Of a stretch of 64,000 bases of DNA, positions 1 through 8,763 are shown one piece after another; positions within the stretch are counted from its first letter, which is position 1; each line of letters begins with the position of its first letter. This DNA is from Bowmanella dokdonensis (GTDB lineage Bacteria > Pseudomonadota > Gammaproteobacteria > Enterobacterales > Alteromonadaceae). Made by a program: the position numbers and the translations under genes. Below the pieces are notes generated by a model. That model had not been told where the DNA came from, did no database searches, and saw only the letters and a program-made list of their open reading frames with translations. The stretch covers positions 124,001-188,000 of the forward strand of contig NZ_JAFKCV010000007.1 in NCBI RefSeq assembly GCF_017254865.1, read 5' to 3'.

Positions 1-1
1 G

Positions 2-370
2 CAGACCCTGCCACGCCGCCTTGCCGTTACGCCGGATAACAATATCTGGTATGTGGATTACGGGGCAGGGTATCTGGGCAGGGTTAACCCGGATTCAGGG
101 GCGGTGAAGGAATGGCGCACCCCGGCGGCGCAGAATTCCCGGCCCTATGCCATGGCCTCCGACAGCAAGGGCTGGCTGTGGCTGGTGGAAACCGGTGTAC
201 AGCCCAACCGACTGGTGGGCTTTAACTCCCAAACTGAAACCTTTTCCGAGCCGGTGCCCATCCCAAGCGGCGGCGGCGCCATCAGGCATATGGTTTACGA
301 TGCCGACAGCCACAGCCTGTGGTTTGGCACTGATGCCAATACCCTGGGGCAGGCCAGGCTGAATAACTGA
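2..370 (+). CDS. Vgb-family (streptogramin lyase-like) beta-propeller protein, 3' end only
   Basis: The frame is open from the left edge to a TGA at 368-370, so the gene starts outside the window and only its C-terminal ~122 residues are visible. They contain propeller-blade motifs typical of the virginiamycin B lyase (Vgb) family: NNIWYVDY, GYLGRVNPDSG, GWLWLVETG and HSLWFGTDANT, each a W-hydrophobic strand followed by a polar turn. Authentic Vgb linearises type B streptogramins, but many relatives are periplasmic propellers of unknown function, so a resistance role should not be assumed. An internal GTG at 53 is not taken as the start because the same blade pattern continues upstream of it. 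The family call is fairly secure, the substrate unknown. Confidence 0.7.
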   Translation, partial: QTLPRRLAVTPDNNIWYVDYGAGYLGRVNPDSGAVKEWRTPAAQNSRPYAMASDSKGWLWLVETGVQPNRLVGFNSQTETFSEPVPIPSGGGAIRHMVYDADSHSLWFGTDANTLGQARLNN

Positions 371-400
371 CAGTCAGGGAATGGCCGTCTTGAGTGCGGC

Positions 401-634
401 CTAATCCCGATGCTTATGCTCTTCTTCCTGCTTCATCAGCACGAAGGTCAGATACATCTTGGTGGGCAGGGAGAGGATCATGCCGATGGCCACACAGGCC
501 GCACTGATCACAATGCCTTTGACCCCCAGCGCCGTGACGTGCTCGCTGAAATGCAGATAAACCCCCAGTAGGATCAACGAGATGCCGATAGTCATCAGGA
601 TCTTCAGTAGTCTTATCAGGCTGGTATCGGTCAT
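401..634 (-). CDS. small two-helix inner-membrane protein, unknown function
   Basis: A 77-residue product beginning MTDTSLIRLLK. Two hydrophobic stretches are visible at about residues 8-26 and 36-58, followed by a charged tail (MKQEEEHKHRD). I prefer the ATG at 634 to the upstream ATG at 694, because an AGGG lies about 9 nt before 634 and the upstream extension is Arg/Cys-rich and not membrane-like. It is convergent with the Vgb-like gene and lies alone, next to the 265-bp repeat. I do not recognise a named family; similar short membrane proteins are common in Alteromonadales. No function can be given. Confidence 0.55.
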   Translation of the reverse strand: MTDTSLIRLLKILMTIGISLILLGVYLHFSEHVTALGVKGIVISAACVAIGMILSLPTKMYLTFVLMKQEEEHKHRD

Positions 635-720
635 ACGCTTTACCCTGGGGCCGGAACGCTGGTAACAGTCTAACCTGCATGGCGTGGCCGGCATTTGATT
701 TCTATCAACCCTGGCTGTTT

Positions 721-985
721 ATACCAATCGGATTAATCTTTAGTGCATTCAGAGCTGCCCAGGAAGGATTAGTTCAAGGCGCGGCTTCGAAGACATAGTG
801 GTGCTATGTCGAGAAGTCGAAACGCAGAAATAATCCTTCCTGGGCGCTCGCTGTGGGCGAAGTCAAAATGCCCGCTACCTGTGTTGCTCGCATTCGATTT
901 AGCGCCACTAGACCTTCATACGAGCGCCTTGGTATCGAACATTTTGTCTTTCGCTGAATGCACTAAAGATTAATCCGATTGGTAT
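721..985. repeat. 265-bp MITE-like element with 32-bp perfect terminal inverted repeats
   Basis: Positions 721-752 and 954-985 are exact reverse complements (32 bp, outer end ATACCAATCGGATTAATC). Inside is a second inverted pair at 757-771 / 831-845 (GCCCAGGAAGGATTA and its complement) and a small hairpin at 792-810 (GACATAG-TGGTG-CTATGTC). There is no ORF that looks coding. The structure fits a non-autonomous transposable element. Its right end joins the CHAD gene exactly at that gene's stop codon. The transposase family that would move it is not evident. Confidence 0.85.
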
Positions 986-1926
986 TACGCCTGGGCATCG
1001 AAAGGGGAGGGCTGGTGAAGCTCGGCGTCTTCCTCCTGCCAGGCCTGCCAATAGGCCGAGTAGCACTTTGCTGTTTGCCGGGCATTCAGCACAAAAACCT
1101 TGCGGCCCAGATTAAAAGCCCGACTGCGCAAAGCGGCGCGACGGCGGTCAATCATGCCAAACAGCAGTTGCAGGTCGGCAAACTGGCCAAACTCATGGGG
1201 GGAGGCCAGTATTGTGCCCCGCAGTACGGCCAAATCGTGCTCTTCCCCCAGGGAGTCGGACAACTGATGAACCTGTTCGGCCAGCGGTGCCAGTACCGGC
1301 GCCCAGCAAGGGGTCAGCAGACGCAAGTGATACCAGTGATACTTGCACCTTTTGCGCCACTGGTGAAAATTTTCCGTGCTGGGGCTGGCATGGGCCTTGG
1401 CCATGGCCTTGAGTCCCCGCTGGTAGGTTTTGGCAAGGCCGCCGCTCAAGGCTTTGGAGCCGGCTTGTTTCAGTTGCCAGTCACCGATTTCCTTGGCGGC
1501 TCTTTCGATACGCTTTTTAAATTTGGCCAGTTTGCTTTGGATGCCACGCTTATCTTTGCTCAGACGCTCGCGCCTGTTCAGTAAAACCTGCTTAACCGAC
1601 GCGAAAGCAGGTCCCTTCAGTTGATTATCAAAGGCCTCCATCAACTTATCAAAGGTGTCGATAACCGACTGGGCATCCCGGAGGGGGGAAAGCAGGCGGG
1701 GCGCATCGCGAAATGCTTGGTTGGCTTGCTGATACTGCTCGAACTGCGGCCTGACCAGCCGCACCAGGCCGCGGATCTTCTTGCAGCGTTTACGTACCTG
1801 ATGGACCTTGTCATGGTGGCTTAATGCCTCGTCAGACAAGTCAGCAAAGATCTTTTCTGTCTGCGCCTTTGCTATGCGTTTGATGCCATCTTCTACCGGC
1901 TCATCCACTTTCAGTTCGAATCCCAT
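985..1926 (-). CDS. CHAD domain-containing protein
   Basis: A 313-residue, very basic, helical protein. It has the two CHAD half-repeats: the first centres on HHDKVHQVRKRCKKIRGL (about residues 37-54), the second on FHQWRKRCKYHWYHLRLL (about 187-204). The His/Arg/Lys spacing is the conserved inorganic-polyphosphate-binding surface of CHAD proteins. CHAD proteins bind polyphosphate and often sit in polyP granules; some are linked to CYTH triphosphatases, but none is adjacent here. The start ATG at 1926 follows a GGGGGG run. The stop TAA (987-985) is partly made by the terminal T of the neighbouring repeat element, so the native C-terminus may have been altered. The next gene, an MFS porter, is divergent. 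Confidence 0.9.
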   Translation of the reverse strand: MGFELKVDEPVEDGIKRIAKAQTEKIFADLSDEALSHHDKVHQVRKRCKKIRGLVRLVRPQFEQYQQANQAFRDAPRLLSPLRDAQSVIDTFDKLMEAFDNQLKGPAFASVKQVLLNRRERLSKDKRGIQSKLAKFKKRIERAAKEIGDWQLKQAGSKALSGGLAKTYQRGLKAMAKAHASPSTENFHQWRKRCKYHWYHLRLLTPCWAPVLAPLAEQVHQLSDSLGEEHDLAVLRGTILASPHEFGQFADLQLLFGMIDRRRAALRSRAFNLGRKVFVLNARQTAKCYSAYWQAWQEEDAELHQPSPFDAQA

Positions 1927-2164
1927 AGTCCCCCCTGCTTAGTCAATAAGGGTAGACCAGAGTTAAAGGCTAGGTCGTCTGTTGTGCCTGAACCACCACT
2001 TACGGGTTATGAATACGATTGCGGCTGGTTAACGAAATGTTATCCGTGCATTATGATTCTTCACTTGACCGCCATTGCCCGGCACAACTGATTGTATGCT
2101 GGGGCGCTTGGTCTGGGCGAAAACGTTCATGCCTGACAATAACAACAACAGAGGAATTTGCAGC

Positions 2165-3592
2165 TTGGAAAATCATCACCCCACCCCCTCCCATGACAGT
2201 GAGGCAGAGAACCGCCTGTTTATTGTCTTTATCAGCATTATCGCCACTATCGGCGGCTTCTTGTTCGGTTTTGACAGTGGCGTCATCAACGGCACGGTGG
2301 ACGGCTTGCAGGCCGCCTTTAACTCCGAAAGCATTGGCACCGGCTTTAATGTGTCCAGCATGCTGCTGGGCTGCGCTATTGGCGCATTTTTCGCCGGACG
2401 TTTGGCTGACTGGTACGGCCGTCGTGCGGTGCTGCGGGTCGCGGCGGTGTTTTTTATTGTCAGCGCCTGGGGCTCGGGTATTGCCGGCTCGTCACTGGAG
2501 TTTGTGATCTACCGGGTGCTGGGCGGTTTGGCCGTGGGCGCCGCGTCGGTGATGGCGCCGGCTTATATCAGTGAAGTGGCCCCGGCCCGTTACCGGGGCA
2601 TGCTGACCACAGTGCAGCAGATCGCCATAATCAGCGGGCTGTTTATCGCCTTTGTCAGCAACTATTCGCTGGCGGCCACCGCAGGCGCCTCCACCAACGC
2701 GCTGTGGATGGGCTATGAGGCCTGGCGCTGGATGTTCTGGATAGAGCTGATCCCGGCGCTTCTGTTTCTGCTGATGCTGCTGTTTATTCCCGAAAGCCCG
2801 CGCTTTTTGGTGGTCAAAGGCTACCGGGAACGGGCCTCTGTAGTGTTGACACGCCTGTACGGCGGCGGCATTGCGGTGCGTAAGGTGGAGGAAATTGAGC
2901 TGTCCCTGGCCAGCGATCATCACCGTCCCCGTTTTCGTGACTTGATCGACAAGCAAAGCGGCAAGGTGCGCAAAATCGTCTGGGTGGGCATAGGCCTGGC
3001 CACCTTCCAGCAACTGGTGGGTATCAATGTGGTGTTTTATTACGGCGCGGTACTGTGGCAAGCGGTGGGCTTTTCCGAATCCGATGCCTTGCTGATCAAT
3101 GTAATCAGCGGCGGCCTGAGTATCGCCGCCTGTGTGATCACCCTGATGGTCATCGACAAAATCGGCCGCAAGCCCCTGCTTAAATGGGGTTCGGTGGGCA
3201 TGTTCGTGACCCTGAGCCTGATGGTGGTGGCCTTCTCCAATGCCGGTCAGGATGCCTCCGGTCGCCTGATCATGGGTGACTGGGGCCCCCTGGCGCTGAT
3301 TGCCGCCAATGCCTATGTGTTTTTCTTTAATATGTCCTGGGGTCCGGTGATGTGGGTGATGCTGGGGGAGATGTTTCCCAATCAGATCCGCGGCTCAGGG
3401 CTGGCGGTCAGCGGCCTGGCCCAGTGGGGCAGCAACTTTCTGATTACCATGACCTTCCCCATGCTGCTGGCCGGTATCGGCCTGGCCGGCGCCTATGGTC
3501 TCTATGCGCTTGGCGCGCTGCTGTCCATCTGGTTTGTGGTGAAGATGGTGCATGAAACCAAAGGCACGGAACTGGAGGATATGCAGGGGTGA
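2165..3592 (+). CDS. sugar-porter family MFS transporter (XylE/GLUT type)
   Basis: Inner-membrane sugar:H+ symporter or facilitator with 12 predicted helices. Family signatures are present: GGFLFGFDSGVI in TM1, RLADWYGRRAV after TM2, PESPRFL at the end of the first half, QQLVGINVVFYYG in TM7 (the QQxxGxNxxxYY sugar-binding motif), DKIGRKPLL, and GPVMWVMLGEMFPNQIRG in TM10. I chose the TTG at 2165 (475 residues, MENHHPTPS) because GAGGA sits at 2151-2155; ATG 2129 and an earlier ATG at 2075 lack a ribosome-binding site. The closest functional classes are xylose, glucose or arabinose porters. The xyl genes 13 kb away have no transporter of their own, so a xylose role is possible but only inferred. 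Confidence 0.9.
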   Translation: MENHHPTPSHDSEAENRLFIVFISIIATIGGFLFGFDSGVINGTVDGLQAAFNSESIGTGFNVSSMLLGCAIGAFFAGRLADWYGRRAVLRVAAVFFIVSAWGSGIAGSSLEFVIYRVLGGLAVGAASVMAPAYISEVAPARYRGMLTTVQQIAIISGLFIAFVSNYSLAATAGASTNALWMGYEAWRWMFWIELIPALLFLLMLLFIPESPRFLVVKGYRERASVVLTRLYGGGIAVRKVEEIELSLASDHHRPRFRDLIDKQSGKVRKIVWVGIGLATFQQLVGINVVFYYGAVLWQAVGFSESDALLINVISGGLSIAACVITLMVIDKIGRKPLLKWGSVGMFVTLSLMVVAFSNAGQDASGRLIMGDWGPLALIAANAYVFFFNMSWGPVMWVMLGEMFPNQIRGSGLAVSGLAQWGSNFLITMTFPMLLAGIGLAGAYGLYALGALLSIWFVVKMVHETKGTELEDMQG

Positions 3593-3597
3593 AGCGA

Positions 3598-3770
3598 AAC
3601 GAATGTCCGGTGGACATTCGCAGTTCGCTGAACGACATTCATGGATGAATGGCTGGACCCATGCCCCAGGGATGGGTGACACAGATCTGCCTCAACAAGA
3701 GATCTACGCGAGGACAGAGGACGTCCGAGCTGGGTGACATTCATCATGGACGTATATTAGACCAACCTGA
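3598..3770. other. hairpin-rich intergenic segment with repeated GGA motifs
   Basis: This part of the 732-bp gap between 3593 and 4324 carries several short hairpins: 3601-3619 (GAATGTCC-GGT-GGACATTC), one near 3639-3654 (CATTC-ATGGAT-GAATG) and one near 3658-3676 (CCCA...TGGG around CAGGGA). About seven GGA trinucleotides fall in 170 nt. The first hairpin could end the MFS transcript. The rest resembles dispersed palindromic repeats, or possibly a CsrA-binding RNA, but the motifs are less regular than at 32.36 kb. No convincing ORF. Confidence 0.35.
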
Positions 3771-3868
3771 TATTAGCGCTGCACAGTTCCCAAAGATGAC
3801 TATAGCTCTGGCAGAGTCGGCTTTAGCCGACTTTGTTTTTTGGTCGAAGACAAATAAAGAAGCAAAAA

Positions 3869-4082
3869 GGCAGCGCCGGATTGGCCTTCGCAGACACGCC
3901 GTAAACCCTTTTATTGCAGGCTTCCTGCCTTCATAAAAGCCCAGGTCGGGCTTCCTCTGCCCTTCCGTAAAAGGCTAAACGAGCTGTGCGCTCGCGCTCG
4001 TTTCGATACGCCTTTTACCCCTGTACGCTCTTCGTCGAAGTCCCTTTCTCCGAAGGTCAGCGAAGGCCAACCCGGCGCTGCC
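3869..4082. repeat. 214-bp element bounded by 23-bp inverted repeats
   Basis: Positions 3869-3891 (GGCAGCGCCGGATTGGCCTT...) and 4060-4082 are reverse complements with a single mismatch. The interior includes short mirrored pieces (AGGCTTCCTGCCT near 3919, and GCGCTCGCGC near 3990) but no plausible ORF. It looks like another non-autonomous repeat. The remaining flanks (3771-3868 and 4083-4324) show nothing I can support. Confidence 0.6.
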
Positions 4083-4324
4083 TCCCACCCATTTCTCTAT
4101 CTGTCAGTAACGGGTTTCCAGTCAGACCGCCTGCTGAGGCAGACGGCAGTTGAAACTTTGCCGCTGGGTGAGAGATATTCGATCTTTATGACACTTATGG
4201 GGCAGCTATGAGCGAGTTTCGGTCTTTACTGAGACCAGGTGTGGCCGTCTGCTTCAGACAAGGAGCGGACATTAAACAGTCAAATGATGCGGACCCTAAG
4301 AACCGCATATTAATTTTACATGTT

Positions 4325-4990
4325 TTACGCCCACGTTACCCCCTGCGGTAACTCATAGCTAATGTATTCGAGGTGTATTACCCGCCTCTGTGACGGATTT
4401 GCCGCCTTACTCGATGAATGCAGTATATGTGGCCGCATCACCAAAGCAGAACCCGCCTTAGCTTCGCAACTCACTGGACTATGATCTATGACATACTGCT
4501 GTATTTCAGATTGTCTGAGTAAACCAAGATCATGACTCTTGGGAAAAATCTTTAGACACCCATTTTCAATTGAAGCGTCATCAAGATGGATGCGAATAGT
4601 GACCATCTGATTAAGTACAGAAAGGGGCGGTTGCACGTGATCTGTATTGTCTTTGACACTCCATGGCCCCCAGCCAGATTGCTCAAATCTTTTGGATACA
4701 GCCACGGTTCTATCTTGGTGCCATGTAACCAACCAGTTACTCTCTTCGGTTTTATTGAATAAGATTGCGCGAACCAATTTGGGTGTTCCGGTTAAATAAC
4801 TCCCCACTTTGCGTAACAAGCTATCAGATAACGCAAGAGCACCAATGGAAGAAAATTTCTTCTCGGCATTACGAATACCACCTACCTTCGAAGGAAAGCT
4901 AACGGACGAAAACTCTTCACGAAAAGACTGTACCTCTCCTTCTGACAGGAGATCATTAATTAACTCAAATCCATTCTCAAGAACTGGCAC
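4325..4990 (-). CDS. phytanoyl-CoA dioxygenase (PhyH) family protein
   Basis: A putative Fe(II)/2-oxoglutarate-dependent dioxygenase of 221 residues. The N-terminal segment VPVLENGFELINDLLSEGEV is the standard PhyH opening. The iron ligands look intact: HQD (His91, Asp93), with a distal His in ILHSSS (about His191), and a 2-oxoglutarate-binding Arg in QRRVIHLEY. I chose GTG 4990 because AAGGA lies 9 nt upstream and the family-like sequence begins there; the frame stays open to a TTG at 5056, giving 243 residues. Base composition is clearly more AT-rich than the neighbours and it is wedged between repeats and an IS110 remnant, which suggests horizontal acquisition. Substrate unknown. Confidence 0.8.
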   Translation of the reverse strand: MPVLENGFELINDLLSEGEVQSFREEFSSVSFPSKVGGIRNAEKKFSSIGALALSDSLLRKVGSYLTGTPKLVRAILFNKTEESNWLVTWHQDRTVAVSKRFEQSGWGPWSVKDNTDHVQPPLSVLNQMVTIRIHLDDASIENGCLKIFPKSHDLGLLRQSEIQQYVIDHSPVSCEAKAGSALVMRPHILHSSSKAANPSQRRVIHLEYISYELPQGVTWA

Positions 4991-5088
4991 AATACTTAAT
5001 CCTTGGCCGACATGTAACGAATGATATGGACTCCCCCTTTCCCGGGGCTCTGCCAAGCTTATGTGGCAACCTATGAGGAGAACCGTCC

Positions 5089-5374
5089 ATGTCAGATTTC
5101 AACTATTTCTATGGCATTGATTTGGCCAAACTGAGTTTCAGTATCCACGGCGAAGACCGCCATGGCAAGCCGCTTATCCACAAGACTGTGACCCGCGCCA
5201 AGGTGTTAAAGGAAATGGCCAATCTGCCTGCGGGCCTGGTGGGATTGGAAGCCTGCAGTGCCGCTCATTACTGGGCCAGGGAATTGGAGAAGCTCGGTCA
5301 CAAGATGGGGATTATGGCGGCCAAGTACGTCACACCCTATCGCACCGGGGCCAAGAATGACCTGAATGATGCCA
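5089..5374 (+). pseudogene. IS110-family transposase, N-terminal fragment
   Basis: The reading frame starts MSDFNYFYGIDLAKLSFSIH and continues to TGAKNDLNDA. This is the N-terminal DEDD RuvC-like domain of IS110 transposases, including the first catalytic Asp (GIDLAK), the LEACSAAHYWAREL block, and KNDLNDA. About 95 of the usual ~340 residues remain. The frame then runs into unrelated repeated DNA (5375-5466) and the C-terminal serine-containing domain is absent. AGGAG at 5073-5077 is a good ribosome-binding site, so the fragment may be translated, but it cannot be an active transposase. Confidence 0.85.
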
Positions 5375-5466
5375 GTACTCATGGGGTCAGATCTTGCACC
5401 GTGCAGAATGGCCGTAACCATCGTACTCATGGGGTCAGATCTTGCACCGTGCAGAATGGCCGTAAC
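5375..5466 (+). repeat. two direct 44-bp repeats (48-bp period) containing ATGGGGTCAGATC
   Basis: Positions 5375-5418 and 5423-5466 are identical (start GTACTCATGGGGTCAGATCT). They truncate the IS110 gene exactly at its end of homology. From memory, GGGGTCAGATC-type words occur beside REP-associated IS200-like (RayT) transposases in marine gammaproteobacteria; no such gene is in the window. The repeat may be the footprint of such an element. Confidence 0.75.
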
Positions 5467-5587
5467 TGCCACAAACCAACCCTTCCAATAAGTCCTCTAA
5501 AGACGACTCTCCCTGGGGCAGGCCGAAGTCTGGCCAGGGTGCTGGTGCATTTATTGGGGAAGGCGATAAACCCAAGGCTAGGAAACA

Positions 5588-5605
5588 GGGGCGATCCTTC
5601 GCCCC
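5588..5605 (-). terminator. possible terminator of the czc operon
   Basis: GGGGCGA (5588-5594) pairs with TCGCCCC (5599-5605) across a 4-nt loop, 6 bp beyond the czcA stop. On the minus strand the stem is followed by TGTTTCCT, only partly U-rich, so it is a weak intrinsic terminator. Confidence 0.45.
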
Positions 5606-5611
5606 GATCCG

Positions 5612-8600
5612 TTAACGAAAATCCGGCGTTTCGTTTAACTGCCGTCGATACACCAGCTTGTACAAGGCCGGCAGGACCAGCAGGGTCAGCAGGGTGGAGG
5701 AGAGGATCCCGCCTATCACCACGGTGGCCAGGGGGCGCTGCACTTCGGCGCCGGTGCCCAGGTTAAAGGCCATGGGCACAAAGCCCAGGCTCGCCACCAG
5801 GGCGGTCATCAGTACCGGCCTGAGCCGCTGGCTGGCGCCCTGTCGGATGGCCTCCAGCAGGGGATGTCCCTCGTCCCGTAGCTGGCGGATAAAGGACAGC
5901 ATGACGACACCGTTGAGCACCGCCACCCCGGACAGGGCGATAAAGCCCACCGCAGCGGAGATGGAAAAGGGCATATCGCGCAGGCTCAATGCCAGCACCC
6001 CGCCGGTCAGCGCCAGCGGCACGCCGCTAAACACTATCAGCGCATCCCGCAGCGAGCCAAAGGCGCTGAACAGCAGGCCCAGGATCAGCAGCAGGGTCAG
6101 GGGCACCACCAAAGAGAGGCGGCGGCTGGCCGACTGCAGTTGCTCAAAGGTGCCGCCGTAATCCAGCCAGTAGCCTGGGGGCAGGCCGAGCTGGGCGTTC
6201 ATCACCCTTTGGGTTTGCTGGATAAAGCCGGCCAAATCCCGCTCTGGCACATTGGCGGTCACCACCACATTGCGCTTACCGCTTTCACGGTTGATTTGGT
6301 TGGGCCCCTCGACGATGCGGATATCCGCCACCTCACCCAATGGCACATAGGCCAGCTCCGGATTGGCTGATTGGGGTACCGCCACCGGCACCTGGGCCAG
6401 GCTGTCGGTATTGTTTGACCAGCGCTTGTCCATCCTCACCACAAGCTTAAAGCGCTTATCGCCCGCATAGATAAGCCCGGCCTGCACGCCGCCGACCGCT
6501 ACGCTCACCGCCTGCTGGATATCGGCGATGCTCAGCCCCAGCAGCGCCATGTGGTCGCGCTGAGGCTCCACCACCAGGGTCGGCAGGCCGGATAACTGCT
6601 CCAGGCGAACATCGGTGGCACCCTCAATGCCGGCCAGCAGCGCGGTGGCTTTTTCCCCGTAGGTTTTGAGCCTGTCCAGGTCGTCGCCGTAAATGCGCAG
6701 GGCCACATCGGCCCGGACCCCGGCAATCAGCTCGTTAAAGCGCATTTCGATGGGCTGGGTGAACTCATAGTTATTGCCCGGCACATCCTCCACCTGCTGC
6801 CGGATTTTGTCGATGAGCGCGGCCTTGGACAACTGTGGGTCCGGCCACTGTGCACGGGGTTTGAGCATAATAAAGGTATCGGCCACGTTGGGCGGCATGG
6901 GGTCGTTGGCTACATCCGGGGTGCCGATTTTGGAAAATACCCGCTCGACTTCCTCGATATTACTGACCACCTGTTCCAGTTGCCGCTGCATGGCCACCGA
7001 CTGGGCCAGGCCGGTGCCCGGAATCCTCAGGGCATGCATGGCGATATCCCCTTCGTCCAGTTGCGGCAAAAATTCGGCCCCCATCTTACTGGCGTGCCAG
7101 CCCACCCCCACCAGCAGTGCCAGGGCCAGCAGCACCAGCAGCGCCGATTGTTTGAGGGAGAAGCTAAGCAGCGGTTGATAGAGTCGTCTGGCCGCCCGCA
7201 TCAGGCGGTTTTCCTGCTCCACCACTTTGCCGCGCACAAAGATGGCCAGGGCCGCCGGAACAAAGGTGAGGGCAAACAACAGGGCGCCCAGCAGGGCCGC
7301 TACCACGGTGAAGGCCATGGGATGGAACATTTTTCCCTCCACCCCGGACAGGGCAAAGATGGGCAGATACACCAGCATGATGATGAGCACCCCGAACACC
7401 GCAGGGTTGAAGACTTCCTTGGTGCCCAGGTACACCTCATGCAGGCGCTCCTGCAAGCTCAGCAGTCGCCCGGCCCTGTGCTGTGCCATGCCCAGGCGGC
7501 GCAGGGCGTTTTCCACCACGATCACCGCCCCATCCACGATAATGCCAAAATCGATGGCCCCCAGGCTCATCAGGTTGCCCGACACCCGGTTGGCGGCCAT
7601 GCCGGTCACCGCAAACAGCATACTGAGCGGGATCACCAGCGCGGTAATAAGGGCCGCAGTGACATTGCCAAGCAGCAGAAACAGCACCAGGATAACCAGC
7701 ACGGCGCCCTCGAACAGGTTTTTCTTTACCGTTTCGATGGTCTTGTCCACCAGGCTGGTACGGTCATACACCGCTTCCACCCGGATCCCGGCGGGCAGGC
7801 TCTGCTGAATTTGCACCAGTTTATCGGCCACCTGCTTTGCAACAATGCGGCTGTTCTCACCCAGCAGCATCATGGCGGTGCCCATCACCGCTTCTTCTCC
7901 TTCGTAGGTGGCTGCCCCGGTGCGCAGTTCCTCACCGAAATAGACCTCGGCCACATCCTTGATGCGCACCGGCGCATCGTCGCGCTTGGTCACCACCAAC
8001 TGGCGGATGTCCTCCAGAGTGTGCAACTGACCCGGCGTACGTACCAGATACTGCTCACCGTTACGCTCGATGTAGCCGGCGCCGCGGTTAAGATTATTGC
8101 GCTCAAGAGCCTGCACCAGGTCGGTGATACTGAGCTTATAGGCCAGCAGCTTGCCGGGAATGGGGGCAACCTGATATTCCCGTTCAAAGCCGCCGACGCT
8201 GTTGATCTCCGTAACCCCGGGCACCTTGAGCAGTTGCGGCCTGACCACCCAGTCCTGCAGGGTGCGCAGATCCTCGGCGTTATAGGGTTGGCCGTCGGCT
8301 TTACGGACATCCGGTATGGCATGGATGATATAGGTGAATATCTCACCCAGGCCTGAGGCAATGGGCCCCAGGGTCGGCTCGATGTCATTGGGCAATTCGC
8401 CGCGGATGGCCTGCAGGCGTTCGCCTATCTGCTGACGGGCCCAGTAGATGTCGGTGTCTTCCTTGAAGGTTACCGTCACCTGCGACAGGCCATACCGGGA
8501 CAGGGAGCGGGTATAGTCGAGCTTAGGCAGACCGGCCATGGCATTTTCGATGGGGTAGGTAATGCGCTGCTCCACCTCCAGTGGCGTATAGCCCTGGGCG

Positions 8601-8755
8601 CTGGTATTGATCTGCACCTGGATATTGGTGATATCCGGTACTGCATCAATGGGCAGGCGCAGCAGGTTATACACCCCCAGGGCGGCGATAAGGCCCGTTA
8701 GGGCCAGGATCAGCCAGCGCCTTTTTATGGCAAAAGAGACAGTGCTATCAATCAT
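5612..8755 (-). CDS. czcA: heavy-metal RND efflux pump, CzcA/CusA family
   Basis: The inner-membrane proton-driven pump of a tripartite heavy-metal exporter, 1047 residues, the normal family length. It shows TM1 after FAIKRRWLILAL, the porter-domain start DAVPDITNIQVQI, two large periplasmic loops, and two blocks of membrane helices. TM4, near residue 400, carries DFGIIVDGAVIVVEN, the acidic proton-relay signature of the Zn/Co/Cd (HME1) subgroup rather than the Cu/Ag one. It is the last gene of the operon and follows czcB with an 8-bp gap. Metal specificity is inferred from this motif and from the CDF and CadR-like neighbours: Zn, Cd or Co. The IS110 remnant lies just past its end, but the gene looks intact. 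Confidence 0.95.
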   Translation of the reverse strand: MIDSTVSFAIKRRWLILALTGLIAALGVYNLLRLPIDAVPDITNIQVQINTSAQGYTPLEVEQRITYPIENAMAGLPKLDYTRSLSRYGLSQVTVTFKEDTDIYWARQQIGERLQAIRGELPNDIEPTLGPIASGLGEIFTYIIHAIPDVRKADGQPYNAEDLRTLQDWVVRPQLLKVPGVTEINSVGGFEREYQVAPIPGKLLAYKLSITDLVQALERNNLNRGAGYIERNGEQYLVRTPGQLHTLEDIRQLVVTKRDDAPVRIKDVAEVYFGEELRTGAATYEGEEAVMGTAMMLLGENSRIVAKQVADKLVQIQQSLPAGIRVEAVYDRTSLVDKTIETVKKNLFEGAVLVILVLFLLLGNVTAALITALVIPLSMLFAVTGMAANRVSGNLMSLGAIDFGIIVDGAVIVVENALRRLGMAQHRAGRLLSLQERLHEVYLGTKEVFNPAVFGVLIIMLVYLPIFALSGVEGKMFHPMAFTVVAALLGALLFALTFVPAALAIFVRGKVVEQENRLMRAARRLYQPLLSFSLKQSALLVLLALALLVGVGWHASKMGAEFLPQLDEGDIAMHALRIPGTGLAQSVAMQRQLEQVVSNIEEVERVFSKIGTPDVANDPMPPNVADTFIMLKPRAQWPDPQLSKAALIDKIRQQVEDVPGNNYEFTQPIEMRFNELIAGVRADVALRIYGDDLDRLKTYGEKATALLAGIEGATDVRLEQLSGLPTLVVEPQRDHMALLGLSIADIQQAVSVAVGGVQAGLIYAGDKRFKLVVRMDKRWSNNTDSLAQVPVAVPQSANPELAYVPLGEVADIRIVEGPNQINRESGKRNVVVTANVPERDLAGFIQQTQRVMNAQLGLPPGYWLDYGGTFEQLQSASRRLSLVVPLTLLLILGLLFSAFGSLRDALIVFSGVPLALTGGVLALSLRDMPFSISAAVGFIALSGVAVLNGVVMLSFIRQLRDEGHPLLEAIRQGASQRLRPVLMTALVASLGFVPMAFNLGTGAEVQRPLATVVIGGILSSTLLTLLVLPALYKLVYRRQLNETPDFR

Positions 8756-8763
8756 GGCTGACC

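Noticed and set aside
1-370. Streptogramin-resistance call for the Vgb-like fragment
   Set aside because: Only a C-terminal propeller part is visible and most family members in such bacteria have no shown lyase activity.
3649-3936. 95-residue plus-strand ORF in the repeat block
   Set aside because: No ribosome-binding site, crosses the start of the inverted-repeat element, and shows no protein-like pattern.
6980-8356. 458-residue plus-strand ORF
   Set aside because: It is fully antisense to czcA; the sequence is His/Gln-rich noise with no domain and no ribosome-binding site.
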